Part shown: positions 42,043 to 47,201 of the stretch, one piece after another
Layout of the letters: each line of letters starts with the position of its first letter
How positions within the stretch are numbered: position 1 is the stretch's first letter
DNA from: Cytophagaceae bacterium
Lineage (GTDB): Bacteria > Bacteroidota > Bacteroidia > Flavobacteriales > Flavobacteriaceae
Direction: 5' to 3'
DNA: 47,201 nucleotides
NCBI GenBank assembly: GCA_002712765.1
Contig: PAUP01000005.1
Coordinates: 5,895-53,095, forward strand
Made by a program: the position numbers and the translations under genes
The notes under the pieces: model-generated
The model's database searches: none
What the model was told of the DNA's origin: nothing
What the model saw: only the letters and a program-made list of their open reading frames with translations

Positions 42043-44898
42043 ATGATATGTTTGCGTCAGATTATTTTAGTACTCTTTTGTCTAAGTGGGTATATTGGAC
42101 AGGGGCAGGACTTTTATCTATTGGATACCGCTTATCCAGTACATGATCTGGATGAACAGCTTCTCATTTTGGAAGACAGTTTGGCACTGTTGACACCCAA
42201 AGAAATCATCGATAAACCAAAGGCTGCCTTTTCAAAACGGGCGGCCTTTGGCCGTCATTTAAATCCTTTACATACCTATTGGGGGCGGCTTGATTTGAAA
42301 GCTACCGCAGCAGTAAATCAATGGATTCTCGATCTTGATGACCCCTTCAAAGACAATATTTTATGGATACGAAGTAATGGAAAAGTAGATGTATACCTAT
42401 TTAAAGACTCAAAGCTATACGCACATAAAAAAACTGGAGTCGCCTATCCCAAACAAGAGCGCGATCTAAATTCTCATTGGGTGTTAAACAGGGTAGGATT
42501 AGATCTTGAGCCCAATCAAAGGTATACTTTGGTCATCAAAGTAACAGCCAATGCATTTGGATTTCCTCCCTACTTTAATGTCAATATTAGAAATCCAAAA
42601 TTCTCTGATTCTCATCCTGCTTTTCCGTATGGTTCGCTATTACATATTTTTATGTTGGGGGTCACCTTTATCATTTTTTTATACCATCTACTTCAGTATT
42701 TATATGCGCGTCAGGCTGTATTTCTTTGGTTTTCGCTGTGGTTGTTATTTTGTTTTATTACCCAGACCTTGGCCTCAGGAATTGCCGGCGACACCTATTT
42801 GTCTGGAAATCCCCAATGGCGTTATCCGCTATGGTTAATTATTGCCAATGGTATGCTATTTACATTTTGGCTCTTTGGGCGCTCTTTTACCAATTCTAAA
42901 GAGAAGTTTCCACTCTTAGATAAATTTATGTTGGCATTGCCCACACTTATGTTTATCAATACTGCGGTGCAATTGTCTTTATATGCTTTCGCGAAAAGCG
43001 ATAACCCCTTTTTACGACCTCCAGGTCACTTTGAAGTGATTTTGATTTATGCTATAGCAGGATTTGTACTCGCTGTTATTCTGGCCTTTAAAAAAGACCC
43101 ATTTGCACGCTATTTTGGCATAGGAGCTATATTAGCCACCGTGGGTATGGGGGTAGGTGCCATGTGGTCGATGCAGTGGTTTCAACCTCCTTTTGATCCG
43201 TATACCTACGGGATGCTTGCTCAGATTATCGCTTATTCTTTTGGGATTGGATACAGACAACAACAAATAGCCAAAGCTGCCGCAACCCGAAAACTTGCGG
43301 CCGAGCGGCAACAATTAGAATTGGATCGTATCAGAGATTTGGATGAGATAAAAACCAAGTTTTTTACCAATCTTAGTCATGAGTTTAGAACCCCCTTATC
43401 GCTTATTATTGACCCATTAGAAGCAGCCGTTAAAAAAAATAGTTCGGACCAAATCATCGATGTATCGCGAAAGACTCTTGAGATGGTACGAAATAATGCC
43501 TTTAAGATGAAAGAGTTAGTAGATCAGCTTTTGGAGCTTTCTAGACTCGAAAATAGTAAGGTGGTACTACACCTTCGTAAGGCCGATATCACTTCGTTTA
43601 TCAAAGCGGTAAGCGCGAGGTTTGAAAATTTTGCCCATCAAAAGAAAATCCAACTTGTAGTAGCAATCAATACCGACCAAACATTGGCTTATTTTGATGC
43701 CGATAAACTGGACAAGATCATTTCCAATTTACTTTCTAATGCCTTTAAGTTTACCCCAGAAAGAGGCCAGGTCCTGATTGATATCTGTATACATCATGGA
43801 GATCTCTTGCTCACTATTGCCGATAATGGACCAGGAATAGCGCCAGAGGCTTTATCACATATTTTTGAACGTTTTTATCGCGTTGAAGGGTCTCAAACCC
43901 CAGGGTCTGGTGTAGGTTTGGCCTTAGTAAAAGAACTAGTTAATTTGCAAAACGGCAGTATAGAAGTTGAGAGTCATAAGGGTAAAGGCACCAAGATGAT
44001 TGTAAAACTACCCATTACCCTTTCTAGATTGCCAGAACATGTGTTACACGAAACAGCCCCATTTGTACAACAGCAGGAAGAAGACGAGCAAAAGGCGCCA
44101 AGTCATCAGGTGATAGCTCAAGACAATGGAGAACTGCAGCTTCCCAAATTATTGCTCATAGAAGATCATGACGATATGCGCAACTATATCAAGGAGTTAT
44201 TTGAATCAGAATATGAAGTTATTGCAGCCCGAGATGGTCTTCAAGGGTTGCATCTGGCTTATGAAAGCATACCCGATGTAATTGTAAGTGATGTAATGAT
44301 GCCTAAAAAAAGCGGTATTAAATTGTGTCACGAATTAAAAAATGATCCAAGAACTAGCCATATTCCTATAGTATTGCTCACAGCCAAGGTGACCCAAAAT
44401 TACAAGTTGGAAGGCTTACACACTGGAGCAGATAGTTATCTCACCAAACCTTTTGACAGCGAGGAGCTCATCCTTCAAGTGCGTAATCTTGTACAATCGC
44501 GCAAACAACTTTGGGATTATTTTTCAAATTTAAATGGGACCAAACTTCCTGATATAGCCCTACCTCAACTCGAAAATCAGTTTTTACAAAAAGTGTTTAC
44601 TACCATTACGGCGTCCTTAGAGGATGAATCTTTTTCGGTAGAACGCTTAAGTGCGCATATTGGTTTTAGTAGATCACAGTTACACCGTAAGGTAAAAGCA
44701 CTTACCAATCAATCGCCAAGTGAGCTCATTAGTGTTATGAGACTCCAAAAAGCTCATGAATTGCTCTCACAAAATCAACTCAGTGTATCAGAAGTTGCCT
44801 ATAGTGTAGGATATTCTAACCTATCTTACTTTACCAAAACGTTTAAAGAGCGTTTTGGGATACTACCCAGTAAAGTCTCAGGCAAAGTAAAAGGCTAA
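42043..44898 (+). CDS. Hybrid histidine kinase with 7TMR-DISM sensor, receiver and AraC output
   Basis: A 951-residue all-in-one regulator. Order: signal peptide, extracellular sensor (about 25-190), seven membrane helices (about 200-400), coiled coil, histidine kinase (H446 in NLSHEFRTPLSLI; N-box ISNLLSNAFKF; G-boxes DNGPGIAPE and GSGVGLAL), receiver (D750 in IVSDVMMP; KPF lysine) and AraC HTH (SVERLSAHIGFSRSQL...VSEVAYSVGYSNLSYF). It resembles the hybrid two-component systems of Bacteroidota but with a 7TMR-DISM rather than a beta-propeller sensor. The ATG at 42043 is chosen over GTG at 42022 as it begins the signal peptide. A copy of the palindrome (42985-42999) lies in the membrane domain (YAFAKSD). 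Confidence 0.92.
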   Translation: MICLRQIILVLFCLSGYIGQGQDFYLLDTAYPVHDLDEQLLILEDSLALLTPKEIIDKPKAAFSKRAAFGRHLNPLHTYWGRLDLKATAAVNQWILDLDDPFKDNILWIRSNGKVDVYLFKDSKLYAHKKTGVAYPKQERDLNSHWVLNRVGLDLEPNQRYTLVIKVTANAFGFPPYFNVNIRNPKFSDSHPAFPYGSLLHIFMLGVTFIIFLYHLLQYLYARQAVFLWFSLWLLFCFITQTLASGIAGDTYLSGNPQWRYPLWLIIANGMLFTFWLFGRSFTNSKEKFPLLDKFMLALPTLMFINTAVQLSLYAFAKSDNPFLRPPGHFEVILIYAIAGFVLAVILAFKKDPFARYFGIGAILATVGMGVGAMWSMQWFQPPFDPYTYGMLAQIIAYSFGIGYRQQQIAKAAATRKLAAERQQLELDRIRDLDEIKTKFFTNLSHEFRTPLSLIIDPLEAAVKKNSSDQIIDVSRKTLEMVRNNAFKMKELVDQLLELSRLENSKVVLHLRKADITSFIKAVSARFENFAHQKKIQLVVAINTDQTLAYFDADKLDKIISNLLSNAFKFTPERGQVLIDICIHHGDLLLTIADNGPGIAPEALSHIFERFYRVEGSQTPGSGVGLALVKELVNLQNGSIEVESHKGKGTKMIVKLPITLSRLPEHVLHETAPFVQQQEEDEQKAPSHQVIAQDNGELQLPKLLLIEDHDDMRNYIKELFESEYEVIAARDGLQGLHLAYESIPDVIVSDVMMPKKSGIKLCHELKNDPRTSHIPIVLLTAKVTQNYKLEGLHTGADSYLTKPFDSEELILQVRNLVQSRKQLWDYFSNLNGTKLPDIALPQLENQFLQKVFTTITASLEDESFSVERLSAHIGFSRSQLHRKVKALTNQSPSELISVMRLQKAHELLSQNQLSVSEVAYSVGYSNLSYFTKTFKERFGILPSKVSGKVKG

Positions 44899-44951
44899 GA
44901 TCTAGCGCTAATTGTAACGACCCTTTTTATAGAAAATCTGAGGCAACAGAT

Positions 44952-46181
44952 TTACATAATCCAATAGGTTATAATCACCAAAACACAAGTAAAAATAGGC
45001 CAGAACAGTAATTTTGGGAGTAAATTGTTTCTGTAGACGATCCAGTTTTTTCCACCTTTGTACCGTATAGAAAATAAGTAGGCATTGGCTGTGACAAGTA
45101 CCAGAAAGATGTACATAAAAATGTAGAAATACTCGATATACACAATAGAAGTACCTTCAAATTCTTGCCGAAGCTGTATATGGGCAAGCATAAGCACAAA
45201 AAACAATCCAGAGGTAGCTCCTATAAACCCAAAGGCATTAAACCCAAGACTGTCTTTAGTTTTTTTCTCACTACTAATAGTGAGGGTTGCTCCAAAGAGC
45301 AGCGCGGTAATTAAAAATAGTGGCAATAGATATACCACAAATGCATTTTCAAACTTGCGTTTTACTACTATATTCATATGTAGTTCTGGGAACTGTTTGT
45401 CCCAGCCCACAATGTCATTGCGCGTATCTCCCAAATTTTGCAGAAAGCCAAAATTTGTATCATAGGTAGCTAGCTTGTAATTAAAATAAGTGTCCTGATG
45501 TGACCAAGAGCCCAAAACAATAGCTTTTTCGTAGGCAAACCGATCTTTGATCCCAGTACCTTTATAGGATGCTAAGTGGGGAGTAAGTACAATATTTTTG
45601 GTGAAGTCTTTAGGCCAGATACGCAGCCACACTGTCTTGTGGTCAAAGGGGTATTTCGAATAGTCAAATGGCTGTCTTACAGTCACCTCAAAGTACCAAC
45701 CTATGAGTTCACCCTGAGCTGTCTTTTCGCGGTATACCTCTATTGGAGTGATATCGCTACCAGAATTTACTTGTTCTGGAAAAATAAAGCCTATTTCGCC
45801 TTCTTCCAATCGTAAGGCATTAGACTCCGAATAATCATATCGTTGCCATAAATAGCCCGTGAGGCTCACCTCGCTAGAATTATAAAATTTTAAGGATTGT
45901 ATAAAAAGACCTGTTGGTATTTTTTTTAGCGGTGCTATAGCGTCTTCTGCCATGACCTTTTTCAGGTATCGCGTGACCGTTGCTTGATCTTTAAGTTGAG
46001 CACTTTGCTCGATACAGTTGCAATCCTGTAGCGGTATACCTGCACAACGCTTGTGGCAATCTGTATCATAAAGGGAATCGCTATTGTCATACCGAGCCAT
46101 TTGCCACCACAGTCCAGAGAGGATTGCGACAAATATCACTGAGATCGCAATCGAAATCTGCCAAGCATTTTTAGTGCTCAT
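44952..46181 (-). CDS. Pentameric ligand-gated ion channel-like membrane protein
   Basis: A 409-residue protein. After an N-terminal helix (about 8-28) and a cysteine-rich segment (C42, C46, C54, C56), a soluble beta domain (about 75-275) includes VRQPFDYSKYPFDHKTVWLR, close to the PFD loop of pentameric ligand-gated channels. Then VVKRKFENAFVVYLLPLFLI opens a four-helix membrane domain (about 282-302, 315-335, 340-365, 385-407), as in prokaryotic Cys-loop relatives such as GLIC and ELIC. An N-terminal helix before the ligand domain is unusual. It converges with the hybrid kinase gene. Fold call is likely, channel activity and ligand unproven. Confidence 0.62.
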   Translation of the reverse strand: MSTKNAWQISIAISVIFVAILSGLWWQMARYDNSDSLYDTDCHKRCAGIPLQDCNCIEQSAQLKDQATVTRYLKKVMAEDAIAPLKKIPTGLFIQSLKFYNSSEVSLTGYLWQRYDYSESNALRLEEGEIGFIFPEQVNSGSDITPIEVYREKTAQGELIGWYFEVTVRQPFDYSKYPFDHKTVWLRIWPKDFTKNIVLTPHLASYKGTGIKDRFAYEKAIVLGSWSHQDTYFNYKLATYDTNFGFLQNLGDTRNDIVGWDKQFPELHMNIVVKRKFENAFVVYLLPLFLITALLFGATLTISSEKKTKDSLGFNAFGFIGATSGLFFVLMLAHIQLRQEFEGTSIVYIEYFYIFMYIFLVLVTANAYLFSIRYKGGKNWIVYRNNLLPKLLFWPIFTCVLVIITYWIM

Positions 46182-46506
46182 ATTTGAAAGTTTTTAAAGA
46201 TCGATGTGTTTAAAATTTTCCATTTCGAAAGGATCTAAAGTAGATAAATTTTTTAACACTCTAATTTTCAAGTCTTTATTATGGGTTTTTCGATGTTGTA
46301 TAGTGGAGGTTGGCCTTGTGATGTTTACGCTTTCGCGAAAGCGCAAGTATTCTCAAAATTTGTAAGAAAATTAGTGTGCCATTCTGATTATGAGTCAATT
46401 ACGGGCGTTTGGTTGATATTTTGGCTACATTTAAATATCGTTTTATCAAAAAATACTCAGTACTTGCCAAGTATGTATTGTTGAAAGTAAATTAAGAATA
46501 AGCCCA
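46182..46506. other. Intergenic region with one palindrome copy
   Basis: About 325 bases between the divergent channel-like and DUF4157 genes. The 16-bp CGCTTTCGCGAAAGCG is at 46328-46343. An open frame at 46281-46484 is judged not coding. Confidence 0.5.
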
Positions 46507-47201
46507 ATGAGATCACCTATAGCGAAACAGGCCAATACTTTAGAATCGTCGTCGATGCTGTCAAAGACAAATCATAAGGCTACACCAAGGGTTCATCTCG
46601 AAGACAATAGGCAAGAGAGTAAAGCAATGGCCTCTACTATCAATTTGATACAGAAAAAGGCATCTGGGGATGAAGCTTTGATCAAGACAAACGTTGCTAC
46701 AAGACCAAGTGTACAAAAAGTCGCAGCACCATCAAACCCAAACAATACAGGTCTTCCAGACAATCTCAAAGCGGGTATAGAAAGCATATCTGGCTATGCG
46801 ATGGATGATGTCAGGGTACATTACAACTCAAGCGAGCCAGCCCAACTAAATGCGCACGCCTATGCACAGGGTAGCGCTATACATCTGGGGCCTGGACAAG
46901 AAAAACATTTACCTCACGAGGCTTGGCATGTGGTCCAACAAAAACAAGGTAGGGTAAAGCCCACGAGGCAATTAAAAGGAAAATTTACTATTAACGATGA
47001 CGTAGGTTTAGAGCGAGAGGCAGATGTGATGGGGGCACGGGCCTTGAAGCATGACTTTTCTAATGCCGAAGAAATACAATTAGTGCGCAGAAAAAACGTG
47101 AACGCTACTAAAGTACTTCAGGGCAATTTTATCACACAGGACCTAGATCCCAATGAGATTGTTTCCATTCACTTTTTGCAAGGAGGGACATTAAATAAAG
47201 G
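46507..47201 (+). CDS. DUF4157-domain protein, likely contractile-injection-system cargo (cut by window edge)
   Basis: The frame opens with ATG at 46507 and runs to the edge without a stop (231 residues seen). A polar, disordered N-terminus (about 1-80) is followed by the DUF4157 domain: GLPDNLKAGIESISGYAMDD, VRVHYNS, AHAYAQGSAIHLGPGQ and the metallopeptidase-like motif LPHEAWHVVQQ (H137-E138-x2-H141), with LEREADVMG supplying a later acidic residue. DUF4157 marks toxins and cargo of extracellular contractile injection systems and some other secreted toxins. The toxin part would lie to the right of the window. No injection-system structural gene is visible here. Confidence 0.85.
   Translation, partial: MRSPIAKQANTLESSSMLSKTNHKATPRVHLEDNRQESKAMASTINLIQKKASGDEALIKTNVATRPSVQKVAAPSNPNNTGLPDNLKAGIESISGYAMDDVRVHYNSSEPAQLNAHAYAQGSAIHLGPGQEKHLPHEAWHVVQQKQGRVKPTRQLKGKFTINDDVGLEREADVMGARALKHDFSNAEEIQLVRRKNVNATKVLQGNFITQDLDPNEIVSIHFLQGGTLNK

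Noticed and set aside
46281-46484. Plus-strand open frame of 67 aa containing a palindrome copy
   Set aside because: No promoter or family features; codon use is unlike neighbours, and the palindrome explains the G+C-rich part.

Overview
The window looks like chromosomal DNA from a marine, Dokdonia-like member of the Flavobacteriaceae (Bacteroidota). Pointers are the many secreted proteins of Bacteroidota-type families (DUF5777 barrels, YceI proteins, an HTCS-like hybrid kinase), short promoters with a (T/C)AnnTTTG -7 element, AT-rich intergenic DNA, and an SbtA bicarbonate transporter. The species cannot be named from the sequence alone. No rRNA, tRNA, CRISPR array, intact insertion sequence or prophage was seen.

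Layout. 1-1017 is the end of a CorA-type metal channel. 1043-4129 is an inorganic-carbon locus: a LysR regulator divergent from a small membrane protein and SbtA, a 103-aa protein driven by a near-copy of the same promoter, and a CutA-like small protein. 4338-8774 is a tightly overlapping ABC / HlyD / TolC export operon whose ATPase has lost most catalytic motifs. 9358-13068 is a 1236-aa lipoprotein joining a metallophosphatase, a possible kinase-like domain and an outer-membrane barrel. 13131-14321 is an HD phosphohydrolase fused to a Pycsar-effector-type membrane domain. 14514-22753 holds two class A beta-lactamase-like serine hydrolases, a nucleotide-translocase-like transporter with HEAT repeats, and a secreted dikinase with glucan-water-dikinase domain order.

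22967-30754 holds a membrane-bound LytTR regulator and two related cassettes (OB-fold protein, YceI, DUF5777 barrel; the second adds a cytochrome c). Between them lie a CxxC HMA-like protein and a cupredoxin-tailed lipoprotein. This suggests copper or electron-transfer work at the envelope. 30926-39610 is an acetate module on the minus strand: porin, DUF4212 subunit, Na+/solute symporter, small membrane protein, symporter-histidine kinase, response regulator and acetyl-CoA synthetase. A transposase-derived zinc-ribbon/HTH gene lies just upstream. 40343-46181 has a cupin, a DUF5602-like lipoprotein, a hybrid histidine kinase with AraC output and a pentameric-ligand-gated-channel-like protein. 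The right edge cuts a DUF4157 protein typical of contractile-injection-system cargo.

The most interesting signals are: a 10-bp palindrome TTTCGCGAAA found 11 times, both between and inside genes; the proposed extracytoplasmic ATP-using system at 9-23 kb; the co-regulated SbtA locus with a CutA-like candidate partner; the HD-PycTM fusion; and the DUF4157 protein at the right edge.
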